Positions 41,583 to 52,617 are shown, counted from the first letter of the stretch. The stretch is DNA of 64,000 bases from CAMAVH01 sp046297835 (GCA_046297835.1 JBKBHI010000010.1:62001-126000); one strand, 5' to 3'. Translations and numbers: made by a program. The notes: generated from the letters alone by a model not told the origin.

Positions 41583-43073
41583 ATGAAAACCAACGTCCTG
41601 TTCAAGCTGCGCCGCGAATGGCTCGGCAACCTGCGCGGCGATTTGCTCGCGGGCCTCGTCGTCGCTCTGGCGCTGATTCCCGAAGCCATCGCTTTCTCCA
41701 TCATCGCCGGCGTCGATCCCAAGATCGGCCTTTACGCCTCCTTCTCTATCGCCGTGATCACCGCCATCGTCGGCGGCCGCCCCGGCATGATCTCTGCGGC
41801 GACCGCCGCCACCGCCGTCCTCATGGTCACGCTCGTGCGCGACCACGGCCTGCAATATCTTCTCGCCGCGACGGTTCTCGCCGGCTTGCTGCAAATCCTC
41901 GCCGGTCTCGCGCGGCTCGGCTATGTCATGCGCTTCGTCTCGCGCTCGGTGATCACCGGCTTCGTCAACGCCCTCGCCATCCTGATCTTCATGGCGCAAC
42001 TGCCCGAACTGATCGGCGTGCCGTGGCTAACCTACGTGATGGTCGCCGCCGGCCTGGCCATCATCTATCTGTTCCCGCGCCTGACCAAAGCCGTGCCGTC
42101 GCCGCTGATCTGCATCCTCGCGCTGACCGCCGTCGCCCTGGTCCTCAAGCTCGACTTGCGGACCGTCGGCGACATGGGCGAGCTGCCCTCGACCTTGCCG
42201 GTCTTCCTGATTCCGGAGATTCCGCTCAATTTCGAGACGCTGTGGATCATCCTGCCCTATTCGGCGGCCGTCGCCGCGGTCGGCCTGCTCGAATCGCTCA
42301 TGACGGCGGCGATCGTCGACGAGCTGACCGACACGCCGAGCGACAAGAACCGCGAATGCATCGGCCAGGGCGTCGCCAACACCGCGACCGGCTTCATCGG
42401 CGGCATGGCCGGCTGCGCCATGATCGGCCAGTCGATCATCAATGTGAAATCGGGCGGGCGCGGCCGGCTCTCCACCTTCTGCGCCGGGGTGTTCCTGCTG
42501 TTCATGATCGTCGTCCTCGGCGATTGGGTGAAGGCCATCCCGATGGCGGCGCTCGTCGCCATCATGGTCATGGTGTCGATCGGCACCTTCAGCTGGTCGT
42601 CGGTCAAGAACCTCAAAAGCCATCCGCGCAGCTCCAGCATCGTCATGCTGGCGACCGTCGTCGTCGTCGTCGGCACCCACAACCTCGCCATCGGCGTGCT
42701 GGTCGGCATGCTGCTGTCGGGCATATTTTTCGCCTGGAAGATCGCGCAGATTTTCCGCGTCACCTCGACGCTCTCCGAAGACGGCGCGGCGCGGACCTAT
42801 GTCGTCGAGGGCCAGCTGTTCTTCGCCTCGACCGAGGACTTTTCCGCCGCTTTCGATTTCAAGGAAGCCTTGGAGCGCGTAACCATCGATTTGAGCAAGG
42901 CGCATATCTGGGACATTTCAAGCGTGGCGGCGCTCGACATGGTCGTGCTGAAATTCCGCCGCGAAGGCGCCGAGGTCGAGATCGTCGGCTTGAACAAAGC
43001 CAGCGAGACCATCGTCGACAAGCTCGGCGTTCACGATAAGCCCGGCGCCCTCGAGCGCCTGATGGGGCATTGA
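41583..43073 (+). CDS. SulP-family inorganic anion transporter with STAS domain
   Basis: 496 residues. About eleven helices begin with 'LRGDLLAGLVVALALIPEAIAFSIIAGVDPKIGLYASFSIAVITAIVGGRPGMISAATAATAVLMVTLV'. SulP motifs 'ANTATGFIGGMAGCAMIGQSIINVKSGGRGRLSTFCAGVFLL' follow. The cytosolic STAS domain occupies about residues 385-490 ('VEGQLFFASTEDFSAAFDFKEALERVTIDLSKAHIWDISSVAALDMVVLKF'). Substrate may be sulfate, bicarbonate or another anion. A universal stress protein gene follows after 11 bp. Confidence 0.92.
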   Translation: MKTNVLFKLRREWLGNLRGDLLAGLVVALALIPEAIAFSIIAGVDPKIGLYASFSIAVITAIVGGRPGMISAATAATAVLMVTLVRDHGLQYLLAATVLAGLLQILAGLARLGYVMRFVSRSVITGFVNALAILIFMAQLPELIGVPWLTYVMVAAGLAIIYLFPRLTKAVPSPLICILALTAVALVLKLDLRTVGDMGELPSTLPVFLIPEIPLNFETLWIILPYSAAVAAVGLLESLMTAAIVDELTDTPSDKNRECIGQGVANTATGFIGGMAGCAMIGQSIINVKSGGRGRLSTFCAGVFLLFMIVVLGDWVKAIPMAALVAIMVMVSIGTFSWSSVKNLKSHPRSSSIVMLATVVVVVGTHNLAIGVLVGMLLSGIFFAWKIAQIFRVTSTLSEDGAARTYVVEGQLFFASTEDFSAAFDFKEALERVTIDLSKAHIWDISSVAALDMVVLKFRREGAEVEIVGLNKASETIVDKLGVHDKPGALERLMGH

Positions 43074-43084
43074 GGGAGAGACCG

Positions 43085-43939
43085 ATGGCCAACTTGCTCG
43101 CATTGATCGACGGATCGATCTATTCGCAAAGCGTCTGCGACCACGCGGCCTGGGCCGCCGGACGCAGCGGATGGCCCATCGAGCTGCTCCATGTGCTCGG
43201 CAGGCGCGAGGTGTCGAGCGAGCCGGCGAATCTGAGTGGCAGCATCGGCCTCGGCGCGCGGACGGCGCTGCTCGAAGAACTGGTCGAATTGGACGCCCAG
43301 AAGGCGAAGCTGGCGCTCAAGCGCGGCCGGATCATTCTCGACGAAGCGCAGGACCGTTTGCGCGCCGCTGGCGCGGAGCGCGTCGCGGCCAAGCTGCGCC
43401 ACGGCGACCTCATCGATACGGTCGAGGAATTCGAAGGCGAGGCGGCCGCGATCATCCTCGGCAAGCGCGGCGAAGCGGCCGATTTCGCCAAATTGCATCT
43501 TGGCTCGAATCTCGAGCGGGTCGTGCGCTCCGTGAACAAGCCGGTTTTCGTCGCATCGCGCGCCTTCCGGCCGATCAAGCGTTTCCTGATCGCGTTCGAC
43601 GGCGGCGTCAGCGCCATGAAGGCGGTCGATTATGTCGCGCGGAGCCCGTTGTTCGCCGGACTGGAGTGCGTCCTTTTGACGGCGGGCGCGGAATCGCCCG
43701 AAGGCCGCAAGCGTCTCGACGACGCGGCGGCGCAGCTCAGCGCGGCGGGCTATGCCGTCACGGCGGATTTCGCCGCCGCGCCGCCCGACCAGGCGATTAT
43801 GACGCGCGTCGAGACCGGCGGCGTCGATCTGCTGGTGATGGGCGCTTACGGGCATTCGCGCATCCGCAGCCTCATCATCGGCTCGACGACGACGCAAATG
43901 ATCCGGTCCTGCAAAATTCCCGTGATGCTGTTCCGTTAA
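43085..43939 (+). CDS. universal stress protein, tandem UspA domains
   Basis: 284 residues from ATG 43085 after GGGAGAGA. Two Usp domains (about residues 1-150 and 155-284). The second ends with the ATP-binding pattern 'MGAYGHSRIRSLIIGSTTTQMIRSCKIPVMLF' (G-x2-G-x9-G-S/T). The first has a similar but weaker 'ILGKRGEAADFAKLHLGSNLERVVRSVNKPVFV'. It probably binds nucleotide and may modulate the SulP transporter encoded with it. Confidence 0.92.
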   Translation: MANLLALIDGSIYSQSVCDHAAWAAGRSGWPIELLHVLGRREVSSEPANLSGSIGLGARTALLEELVELDAQKAKLALKRGRIILDEAQDRLRAAGAERVAAKLRHGDLIDTVEEFEGEAAAIILGKRGEAADFAKLHLGSNLERVVRSVNKPVFVASRAFRPIKRFLIAFDGGVSAMKAVDYVARSPLFAGLECVLLTAGAESPEGRKRLDDAAAQLSAAGYAVTADFAAAPPDQAIMTRVETGGVDLLVMGAYGHSRIRSLIIGSTTTQMIRSCKIPVMLFR

Positions 43940-44013
43940 GGAGCGGCTAAGGCCCCTTGCGCCGCTTCGTCGGGCGTTGGCTTGCCCGTCGGCCCGGTCA
44001 TCCGCGTCGGCGC

Positions 44014-44280
44014 TTAACGCCGCAAACCGGCGGCTTTGCGCAGCGTATCGTCGATGCGCGATTGCCAGCCAGGGCCGTCGGCCTTGAAGTGAGCGACGAC
44101 CTCGGGGCTGAGCCGAATCGAGACAGGTATTTTGGTCGGCGTCTTCTGAGGGCCGCGCGTCTTTTTGAAAGCGGCGAGGACGCGCTTCGGCAAGGCTTTG
44201 TCAGGCGCCTTCGCCCGCTTGAAATCGGCCTTGGTCCATTCCGGATTGTCCCGGTCGGTGGCGGGCGGCTTACGGGGCAT
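44014..44280 (-). CDS. brnA: BrnA antitoxin
   Basis: 88 residues from ATG 44280. A charged N-terminus ('NPEWTKADFKRAKAPDKALPKRVLAAFKKTRGPQKTPTKIPVSIRLSPEVVAHFKADGPGWQSRIDDTLRKAAGL') ends in the BrnA ribbon-helix-helix ('IPVSIRLSPEVVAHFKADGPGWQSRIDDTLRKA'). It overlaps the toxin gene by 11 bp. BrnA neutralises BrnT and represses the operon through its DNA-binding domain. Confidence 0.93.
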   Translation of the reverse strand: MPRKPPATDRDNPEWTKADFKRAKAPDKALPKRVLAAFKKTRGPQKTPTKIPVSIRLSPEVVAHFKADGPGWQSRIDDTLRKAAGLRR

Positions 44281-44527
44281 AGCGTTTGATCTCCTTTGCG
44301 TGGGCGCGGCGCAAGCTGATCGCGCGAATCGTCTCACCCCGCGTCGTAAAGGCCAGGCAGTGGGCGACGCCGTCGATGAATCCGAACGCGCGATAGCGCG
44401 CTTCGCCATAATTTTGGCGGTCGTCCTCGATCACCGCCGCCATCTCCATATCCGCCGCGCGGCCGAGCGAGACGCCGTGCTTCGCGAGATTGGCGTGATC
44501 CTTGGCCGGATCGAAGACGATCTTCAT
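44270..44527 (-). CDS. brnT: BrnT family ribonuclease toxin
   Basis: 85 residues. 'MKIVFDPAKDHANLAKHGVSLGRAADMEMAAVIEDDRQNYGEARYRAFGFIDGVAHCLAFTTRGETIRAISLRRAHAKEIKRYA' has the BrnT core: 'DPAKxxxNxxKHGV', 'GEARYRAFG' and the C-terminal 'IRAISLRRAHAKE'. It folds like RelE and cleaves RNA when not bound by BrnA. The toxin precedes the antitoxin, the normal order in this family. A large palindromic operator lies immediately upstream. Confidence 0.94.
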   Translation of the reverse strand: MKIVFDPAKDHANLAKHGVSLGRAADMEMAAVIEDDRQNYGEARYRAFGFIDGVAHCLAFTTRGETIRAISLRRAHAKEIKRYAP

Positions 44528-44532
44528 TTTCT

Positions 44533-44580
44533 TCGTATATACGATTTATTCGCTCGAAGCGAATCAAATCGTATATACGA
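44533..44580. promoter_or_regulatory. palindromic operator/promoter of brnTA
   Basis: TCGTATATACGA occurs at 44533-44544 and 44569-44580, each a perfect palindrome. They flank a third dyad, ATTCGCT-CGA-AGCGAAT (44548-44564). The whole 48 bp reads almost the same on both strands. Placed directly before the brnT start, it is the expected BrnA (or BrnTA) binding region. It also abuts the uvrB end. Confidence 0.75.
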
Positions 44581-44582
44581 TT

Positions 44583-46799
<2,217 letters not shown>

Positions 46800-46930
46800 A
46801 TGGCTTCCTGGGGGACTCGCGGAATCGGCGGGGGAGGGCTCCCATTAGATAGGCAGCCGAGGCGAAAAGGCTAGGCCCCCGCCAGGGGGACCGTCCAGCG
46901 GCTTGACCGGCCGCCGAATCGGCTTAAATA

Positions 46931-46944
46931 GTTCAACATCGAAC
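46931..46944. promoter_or_regulatory. MarR-type operator upstream of marR-tauE
   Basis: GTTCAACATCGAAC, a 14-bp dyad 16 bp before the marR start. The same motif with one change is found before the pirin gene at 48243-48256, which points to autoregulation plus control of pirin. Confidence 0.65.
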
Positions 46945-46960
46945 AATATCGGAAGCGGCC

Positions 46961-47416
46961 ATGCCGACCCATTATCAAGGCGCGCCGGAGGAAGTGCGGG
47001 CGCTCGACGCGCTGGTCAAGCTGACGCGCGCCGCCGACGTGGTGAACCGCCGGCTCGACGGCCTGCTGGCGGAAGCCAACCTGACCACCAGCCAGTTCGG
47101 CGTGCTCGAAGCCTTGCTGCATCTCGGCCAGCTCTGCCAGAAGGATCTCGCCGCCAAGCTGCTGAAAAGCGACGGCAACTTGACGATGGTGCTGGGGAAC
47201 CTGGAAAAACGCGGTCTGGTGACGCGCACGCGCGATCCGGCGGACAAGCGCTTGCTCAACGTGCAACTCACCGTCGCCGGCCGGCGGCTGATCCGTTCGC
47301 TGTTTCCGCGCCATGCCGCCAATGTCGCGGCCGCCTTCGCCGCGCTGACTCCCGCCGAGCAGGAGACGCTCGGCAAGCTGAGCAAGAAGCTCGGCCTCGC
47401 CCAGGCCGAAAGCTGA
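46961..47416 (+). CDS. MarR-family transcriptional regulator
   Basis: 151 residues. 'LDALVKLTRAADVVNRRLDGLLAEANLTTSQFGVLEALLHLGQLCQKDLAAKLLKSDGNLTMVLGNLEKRGLVTRTRDPADKRLLNVQLTVAGRRLIRSLFPRHAANVAAAF' is a full MarR fold with wHTH and wing. The stop overlaps the start of a TauE/SafE transporter gene by one base. Operator-like dyads are seen before this gene and before pirin. MarR proteins of this type often respond to phenolics or oxidants. Confidence 0.92.
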   Translation: MPTHYQGAPEEVRALDALVKLTRAADVVNRRLDGLLAEANLTTSQFGVLEALLHLGQLCQKDLAAKLLKSDGNLTMVLGNLEKRGLVTRTRDPADKRLLNVQLTVAGRRLIRSLFPRHAANVAAAFAALTPAEQETLGKLSKKLGLAQAES

Positions 47417-48207
47417 TGGAACTGTCCTACGAAGTCATCGCGCTGCTCGCGCTCGTCGCCGTCGTCGCCGGTTTCATCGACGCCATCGCCGGCGGCGGCG
47501 GGCTGATCGTGCTGCCGGCTCTCTTGGCGGCGGGGGTGCCGCCGGTCGCCGCGCTCGCCACCAACAAAATCCAGGGCAGTTTCGGCACCGCCTCGGCGAC
47601 CTGGAGCTTTTGGCGCGCCGGGCGCATCGATTTCAAGCTGCTGCGCTGGCCGATGTTCGCGACGCTGGTCGGCGCCGTGCTCGGCGCCATGACGGTGACG
47701 CTGATCGACGCCTATTGGCTGCTGATCGCGCTGCCGGTGCTGCTGACTGCCGTCGCCCTCTATTTTCTGCTCGGCCCGAAGGCGAGCGACGAGGATTCGC
47801 GCGCCCGGCTCGGCCCGGCGGGCTATTCGCCGGTGGCCGGCGGCATCGGCTTTTACGACGGTTTTTTCGGCCCCGGCACCGGCTCGTTCTTCGCTCTGAG
47901 CCTCGTGACGCTATTGGGAATGGGCCTCACGCGCGCCACCGCCCACACCAAGGTGCTGAATTTCACCAGCAATTTCGTTTCCGTCATCGTCCTCGCCCTC
48001 GGCGGCCACGTCCTCTGGATCTTGGGCGCGGCGATGGCGGTCGGGCAGGTGATCGGCGGCCGCCTCGGCTCGCACGCCGCCATGCGCTTCGGGCCGCAGC
48101 TGATCCGTCCCCTGCTGGTCGCGATTTGCCTCGCCATCGTCTTGAAATTGCTGAGCGATCCGGCCAACCCCCTGCGTGTCCTGGTCTTGGGGTGGCTTGG
48201 GGCTTGA
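47416..48207 (+). CDS. TSUP (TauE/SafE) family membrane transporter
   Basis: 263 residues, about eight helices. The N-terminal repeat 'ALVAVVAGFIDAIAGGGGLIVLPALLAAGVPPVAALATNKIQGSFGTASATWSFWRAGRIDF' and the C-terminal repeat 'GGIGFYDGFFGPGTGSFFALSLVTLLGMGLTRATAHTKVLNFTSNFVSVIVLALGGHVLW' both carry the family GG and N-K signatures. Members export sulfite, sulfoacetate or related organic anions. It is coupled to marR, so export is probably induced by the regulator's ligand. Confidence 0.92.
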   Translation: MELSYEVIALLALVAVVAGFIDAIAGGGGLIVLPALLAAGVPPVAALATNKIQGSFGTASATWSFWRAGRIDFKLLRWPMFATLVGAVLGAMTVTLIDAYWLLIALPVLLTAVALYFLLGPKASDEDSRARLGPAGYSPVAGGIGFYDGFFGPGTGSFFALSLVTLLGMGLTRATAHTKVLNFTSNFVSVIVLALGGHVLWILGAAMAVGQVIGGRLGSHAAMRFGPQLIRPLLVAICLAIVLKLLSDPANPLRVLVLGWLGA

Positions 48208-48209
48208 AA

Positions 48210-48256
48210 GTTTAACGTTAAACCATTATCTAGCCCTCAACGGTTCAACATTGAAC
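48210..48256 (+). promoter_or_regulatory. two MarR-type operators upstream of pirin
   Basis: GTTTAACGTTAAAC at 48210-48223 and GTTCAACATTGAAC at 48243-48256 are both dyads. Their centres are 33 bp apart, close to three helical turns, so both would face the same side of DNA. They match the site before marR. Confidence 0.65.
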
Positions 48257-48324
48257 GAATTGCTGGCGGCCCGTCCGCTCTTAAAACCCGAGAGTCGGGC
48301 CGCCGCCGGCCGAGGAGGATGACC

Positions 48325-49023
48325 ATGATGAAGCTCTTTCCCGCCGACGAGCGGTTCCCGACCAAGATCGCCTGGCTGAACAGCAAGCACAGCTTCTCGT
48401 TCGGCCACCATTACGACCCGAACCGCTTGGGCTTCCGCAACCTGCGCGTCATCAACGACGACGTGGTCGCGCCGGCCTCGGGCTTTCCCATGCACGGCCA
48501 TGCCGACATGGAGATCGTCACTTACATCCTCGACGGCTCGCTGGAGCACAAGGACAGCATCGGCACCGGCTCGGTGATCCGTCCGGGCGACGCGCAGCGC
48601 ATGTCCGCCGGCACCGGCATCCGCCACAGCGAGTTCAACCCCTCGCGCGACGAGGGCGTGCATCTGCTGCAGATCTGGATCGAGCCGAAAGAGGACGGCA
48701 TCGCGCCGAGCTACGAGCAGAAGGCGTTGCAGTCGCCCGACGGCAGGCTGGTCCCGGTCGCTACGCCGGACGGCCGCGACGGCTCGGTGACGATCCACGC
48801 CAACGCCGCCATCCATGCCGCCAGGCTGAAGGCGGGCGAGACGGTGACGCACAAGCTCGCCACCGGCAACGGCTGGATCCATGTCGCGCGCGGCGGCCAG
48901 GTGACGGTCAACGGCCAAACCTTGTCGCCGGGCGACGGTCTCGCCATCGAGGGCGTGCCGGAACTGACCTTGTCGGGCGTCGGCGAGGAGCGGGCCGAGG
49001 TGCTGGTCTTCGATCTGGACTAG
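48325..49023 (+). CDS. pirin family protein (cupin)
   Basis: 232 residues from ATG 48325, which stands six bases after GAGGAGG; ATGs at 48319 and 48328 also exist. Pirin N-domain: 'TKIAWLNSKHSFSFGHHYDPNRLGFRNLRVINDDVVAPASGFPMHGHADMEIVTYILDGSLEHKDSIGTGSVIRPGDAQRMSAGTGIRHSEFNPS' with metal ligands in 'HGHADME' and 'HSEFN'. Pirins of this type can act as quercetinases or redox-sensing cofactors. The shared operator links it to the MarR-TSUP unit. Confidence 0.93.
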   Translation: MMKLFPADERFPTKIAWLNSKHSFSFGHHYDPNRLGFRNLRVINDDVVAPASGFPMHGHADMEIVTYILDGSLEHKDSIGTGSVIRPGDAQRMSAGTGIRHSEFNPSRDEGVHLLQIWIEPKEDGIAPSYEQKALQSPDGRLVPVATPDGRDGSVTIHANAAIHAARLKAGETVTHKLATGNGWIHVARGGQVTVNGQTLSPGDGLAIEGVPELTLSGVGEERAEVLVFDLD

Positions 49024-49068
49024 ATCGACAGCCGAAACGACGGCCCCGCGACGCGGGGCGGCGGCGAA

Positions 49069-49102
49069 GGGCCGGAAAGGCGATCTTTCCGGCCCTTTTT
49101 TT
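49069..49102 (+). terminator. intrinsic terminator of pirin gene
   Basis: GGGCCGGAAAG and CTTTCCGGCCC make an exact 11-bp stem with a 5-base loop, followed by seven T residues. Confidence 0.9.
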
Positions 49103-49249
49103 GTGCGGCGCGCGGCAGCGGGCTTTCTTGTCACACGCGCGAAATATCCGCCGGAGCCTGTTGCGGCCGGACGGAGGCGGGGTTAGCTTTCGCCCTCCCG
49201 CGCCGCCCGGATTCGGCGGTTTGTCCGCAAAAGGCCCCCCAGGCACATC

Positions 49250-50473
49250 ATGTCCGCCGCCGTCACCGCCAAGAGCATCCTCGCCGCCCGCCTCAGCCAG
49301 ATCAAACCGTCGCCGACCATGGCGATCACGGCGCTCGCCGCCGAAATGAAGGCCGCCGGGCGCGACGTCATCGGCCTGTCGGCCGGCGAGCCCGATTTCG
49401 ACACGCCGGACCACATCAAGGCGGAAGCCATCGCCGCCATCAACCGCGGCGAGACGAAATACACCGCGGCCGACGGCACGCCGGCGCTGAAGAAGGCGGT
49501 CGCGGCCAAGTTCGCGCGCGAGAACGGCCTGACCTACGCGCCGAACCAGATCACCATCGCCGCCGGCGGCAAGCACGTGATCTACAACGCCATGGCCGCG
49601 ACGCTGAACGCCGGCGACGAAGTGATCATCCCGGCGCCCTATTGGGTGTCCTACCCGGACATCGTGCTGCTGATGGATGCGACGCCGGTCTTCGTACGCT
49701 GCGCCCAGAACCAGGGCTTCAAGATGCGCCCCGAGGAGCTGGAAGCGGCGATCACGCCGAAGACCAAGTGGCTCATCCTCAATTCGCCGTCGAACCCGAC
49801 CGGCGCGGCCTACACCAAGGCCGAGTTGAAGGGCCTCGCCGACGTGCTGCTGCGCCATCCGCATGTCTTCGTGCTGTCGGACGACATTTACGAGCATCTC
49901 GTCTATGACGGCTTCGAGTTCGCGACTATCGCCCAGGTCGAGCCCAAGCTCTACGACCGCACGCTGACGATGAACGGCGTCTCCAAAGCCTATTCGATGA
50001 CGGGCTGGCGCATCGGCTATGCCGGCGGCCCGGCCGACCTGATCAAGGCGATGGGCACCATCCAGTCGCAGAGCACGTCGAATCCCTCGTCGATCAGCCA
50101 GGCGGCCTCGGTCGTCGCGCTCAACGGGCCGCAGGGGTTCTTGAAGGACTGGCGCGAATCCTTCAAGGAGCGCCGCAACGTCGTCGTGCAGATGCTCAAC
50201 CAGGCGAAGGGCCTGCAATGCCCGACGCCTGAAGGCGCATTCTACGTCTATCCGTCCTGCGCCGGCGCGATCGGCAAGAAGACGCCGGGCGGCAAGGTGA
50301 TCGAGAGCGACACGGTCTTCGCCACCGAGCTGCTCGCCGCCGAAGGCATCGCGGTGGTGCAGGGCGAGGCGTTCGGCCTGACCCCGCATTTCCGCATCTC
50401 CTACGCCGCGTCGATGGATTCGCTGAAGGACGCCTGCTCGCGCATCATCCGATTCTGCGATTCGCTGAAATAG
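49250..50473 (+). CDS. aatA: aspartate/aromatic aminotransferase, class I (PLP)
   Basis: 407 residues. 'ILAARLSQIKPSPTMAITALAAEMKAAGRDVIGLSAGEPDFDTPDHIKAEAIAAINRGETKYTAADGTPALKKAVAAKF', 'YWVSYPDIVLLMDATPVFV', 'WLILNSPSNPTGAAYTKAEL', and the PLP lysine in 'TMNGVSKAYSMTGWRIGYAGGPADLI' are all typical of the alphaproteobacterial AatA branch. It would interconvert aspartate and oxaloacetate. Aromatic or prephenate substrates are possible in this subgroup. Confidence 0.92.
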   Translation: MSAAVTAKSILAARLSQIKPSPTMAITALAAEMKAAGRDVIGLSAGEPDFDTPDHIKAEAIAAINRGETKYTAADGTPALKKAVAAKFARENGLTYAPNQITIAAGGKHVIYNAMAATLNAGDEVIIPAPYWVSYPDIVLLMDATPVFVRCAQNQGFKMRPEELEAAITPKTKWLILNSPSNPTGAAYTKAELKGLADVLLRHPHVFVLSDDIYEHLVYDGFEFATIAQVEPKLYDRTLTMNGVSKAYSMTGWRIGYAGGPADLIKAMGTIQSQSTSNPSSISQAASVVALNGPQGFLKDWRESFKERRNVVVQMLNQAKGLQCPTPEGAFYVYPSCAGAIGKKTPGGKVIESDTVFATELLAAEGIAVVQGEAFGLTPHFRISYAASMDSLKDACSRIIRFCDSLK

Positions 50474-50550
50474 GATTCGCAGAGACGCCTCTTGCTTTGC
50501 GCGCTGTGCGCAGGGCTGCGAATCGCTGAAGCGGAAATGGTAAATATCTG

Positions 50551-50641
50551 TGTCATGGCCGGACTTGTTCCGGCCATCCACGACTTAACTAGGCTTCCAC
50601 ATCGCAAGGCGTGGATGCCCGCAACAAGTGCGGGCATGACG
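50551..50641. repeat. paired-palindrome repeat, family B
   Basis: TGTCATGGCCGGACTTGTTC at the left and GCAACAAGTGCGGGCATGACG at the right, with the GTGGATGCCC motif between. It lies between the convergent ends of the aminotransferase and LysR genes. Confidence 0.85.
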
Positions 50642-50701
50642 CTGAATTAGAAAAGGCCGCTGCATCGCAGCGGGCAGTTGTTTATGGGATGTCGCCCGGG
50701 T

Positions 50702-51733
50702 CTACGCCCGCGCCACGCGCCGGCGCGCGCCGGTTTTGGCGGTGAGCGGCTCGGCCTGGCGCGTCAGGCCGGGGATCGAGACGCTGGGGGTGCCGAATGC
50801 CGCGGCGGCCGGGGCCTGCGCGGCGGCGGTGCCGGCGGGATCCCAGGTCGAGCCCTTGAAGCCTTCGACCAGGCTGTCGACGAAGGTGCGGACCTTGGCC
50901 GCGAGATGGCGGTTGTGCGGATAGACGGCGTGAATCGGATATTCCGCTGTGGTGAAATCCTCCAGCACCGTCACGAGGCGGCCGGCGGCGAGCTCGTCGA
51001 GCACGTCGATCTCCGGCAAGAGCGCGATGCCGAGCCCTTCCGCCGCGGCGCGGCGCAAGAACAGCACGCTGTTGCCGCTCGGGCCGCCGCTGATCTTGAC
51101 GCTATGGTCGCCGCTGGGCCCGCGGAAACGCCAGATGCCGTCGCGGGCCTGGTTCACGTGGATGATGCAATTGTGCTTCTCGAGCTCGCCCGGCGCGCTC
51201 GGCACGCCATGTTCGGCGAGATAGTCGGGCGAGGCGCAGGCGATGAGTCGCGTCGTGCCGAGACGGCGCGCGACAAGGCTGGAATCGCCGAGATCGCCGA
51301 GCTTGATCGCGAGATCGAAGCCATTGTCGATCAGGTCGACGAAATTGTCGCTGAGGATCAGCGTGATGCGGATCTCGGGATAACGCTTGGAGAAGGCGTT
51401 GACGATCGGCGTGACGTGCAGCACGCCGAAGGTTTTGGGGGCCAGCACCTTGAGCGCGCCGCGCGGCTCCTTGTGCAGCTTGGTGACGGACAGTTCCGCT
51501 TCCTCGACATCGTTGATGATGCGGGCGCAGAACTCGTAATAGGCGGTGCCGCTCTCGGTCAGGCTGACGCGCCGCGTGGTGCGGTTGAGCAGGCGGACGC
51601 CGAGCAGGTTCTCGAGCTGCGAGACATGCTTGCTGACGATCGTGCGCGACACGCCGAGCTGGCTGGCGGCGGCGGAGAAGCTCCCGGCGCGCACGACGCG
51701 CGTGAAGGTTTCCATCGCCCGAAGACGATCCAT
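50702..51733 (-). CDS. LysR-family transcriptional regulator
   Basis: 343 residues. 'MDRLRAMETFTRVVRAGSFSAAASQLGVSRTIVSKHVSQLENLLGVRLLNRTTRRVSLTESGTAYYEFCARIINDVEEAE' is the wHTH and linker of the large LysR subgroup resembling DmlR/PtxR-type proteins. The effector domain follows, ending near residue 300; the last 40 residues are Ala-rich and extra. No divergent target gene is present within the 656 bp upstream, so its regulon is unknown. Confidence 0.92.
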   Translation of the reverse strand: MDRLRAMETFTRVVRAGSFSAAASQLGVSRTIVSKHVSQLENLLGVRLLNRTTRRVSLTESGTAYYEFCARIINDVEEAELSVTKLHKEPRGALKVLAPKTFGVLHVTPIVNAFSKRYPEIRITLILSDNFVDLIDNGFDLAIKLGDLGDSSLVARRLGTTRLIACASPDYLAEHGVPSAPGELEKHNCIIHVNQARDGIWRFRGPSGDHSVKISGGPSGNSVLFLRRAAAEGLGIALLPEIDVLDELAAGRLVTVLEDFTTAEYPIHAVYPHNRHLAAKVRTFVDSLVEGFKGSTWDPAGTAAAQAPAAAAFGTPSVSIPGLTRQAEPLTAKTGARRRVARA

Positions 51734-52389
51734 GGCTGACTCCCTGTGAAAGCTTTTTTAAAGGCCGGCGAGTCGTGGGCGGCCGCGTTCGCCGCGACGC
51801 CTGCCGAAGCGCGAAAGGGAACGCATCTCGAAGATCGAAACGCATTCGCGCGATTGGCTTATCAATTGCGGACAATCATAGGCGGATATTTTCGGCTATC
51901 AACCTTTTCGTCTCGAATCATCGTCCAGAACGAACGTCCGGCCCCACGCAACGGCCTGTCTACGGCCCAACGCCCTTGAAACCTTTGACCTTCCTCGCGC
52001 GGCCCCTCAGCGTCTGCGCCAGGCCCACACCGCCGCGTGGCCCGCGATATCGGTTGGAAAGCGCGGGCGATGAAGAAGGGGCGTTGCCGCAGATGGCCGG
52101 CTGCGAGAAGGGCGCGAGGGCCGAGCGTGTCCGATGCACGAGCGTCTGATCCAGCGCGCCGAGGGCGACTGATTCAAACGCGCCGAGGGCGCTGGGGGCG
52201 AAAAATATCCCTAGATAAAATGCGCGTTTAGTCCCGCAAAAACGGGGCGAATGCGTGTTTCGCCGTCTAGCCAAGGGCGGGGGGCTCGTGTAGGTTCGCC
52301 GCCATTCGTCAGGCCCCTGGCGCGCGGTCGTCGCGCCCCGCCGGCCGCGTTGCGCCTTGAAGCCCGTTTCGCCTTGTAGGGAGAGAGCT
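51734..52389. other. 656-bp region without a recognisable gene
   Basis: Several short frames are open but none has a convincing start, composition or family resemblance. A 13-bp direct repeat CGCGCCGAGGGCG occurs at 52155 and 52179. Base composition is more A/T-rich than neighbours around 51830-51920. The left part should contain the lysR promoter, and the right end the rubredoxin promoter. Confidence 0.5.
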
Positions 52390-52554
52390 ATGAAAAAGTA
52401 TATGTGCGGCGACTGCGACTACATCTACGACCCGGCCAAGGGCGATCCGGAGCGCGGCGTCGCGCCGGGCACGGCGTTCGAGGACATCCCCGAAGATTGG
52501 GAATGCCCCGAGTGCGGCGTCGGCAAGGACGAGTTCTTCCCGCTCGAGGAATAG
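52390..52554 (+). CDS. rubA: rubredoxin
   Basis: 54 residues from ATG 52390 after GGGAGAGAG. The iron ligands are Cys6 and Cys9 ('YMCGDCDYIYDPAKGDPERGVAPGTAFEDIPEDWECPECGVGKDEFFPLEE') and Cys39 and Cys42. It is a full-length single-domain rubredoxin, an electron carrier for alkane hydroxylases or for oxidative-stress defence. No partner oxygenase or reductase is adjacent; dps lies next, which favours a stress or iron context. Confidence 0.96.
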   Translation: MKKYMCGDCDYIYDPAKGDPERGVAPGTAFEDIPEDWECPECGVGKDEFFPLEE

Positions 52555-52587
52555 TCGGCGAAAGCCCTGTAGAATCAGGGATGATTC

Positions 52588-52617
52588 GGGCCGCTCCCAG
52601 TGGGACGCGGCCTTTTT
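52588..52617 (+). terminator. intrinsic terminator of rubredoxin gene
   Basis: GGCCGC and GCGGCC pair around a loop that itself contains TCCCA-G-TGGGA, giving a long interrupted stem, and are followed by TTTTT. Confidence 0.75.

Noticed and set aside
51960..52274. 104-codon frame on the minus strand before rubredoxin
   Set aside because: No ribosome site, no family resemblance, and it contains the 13-bp direct repeat.
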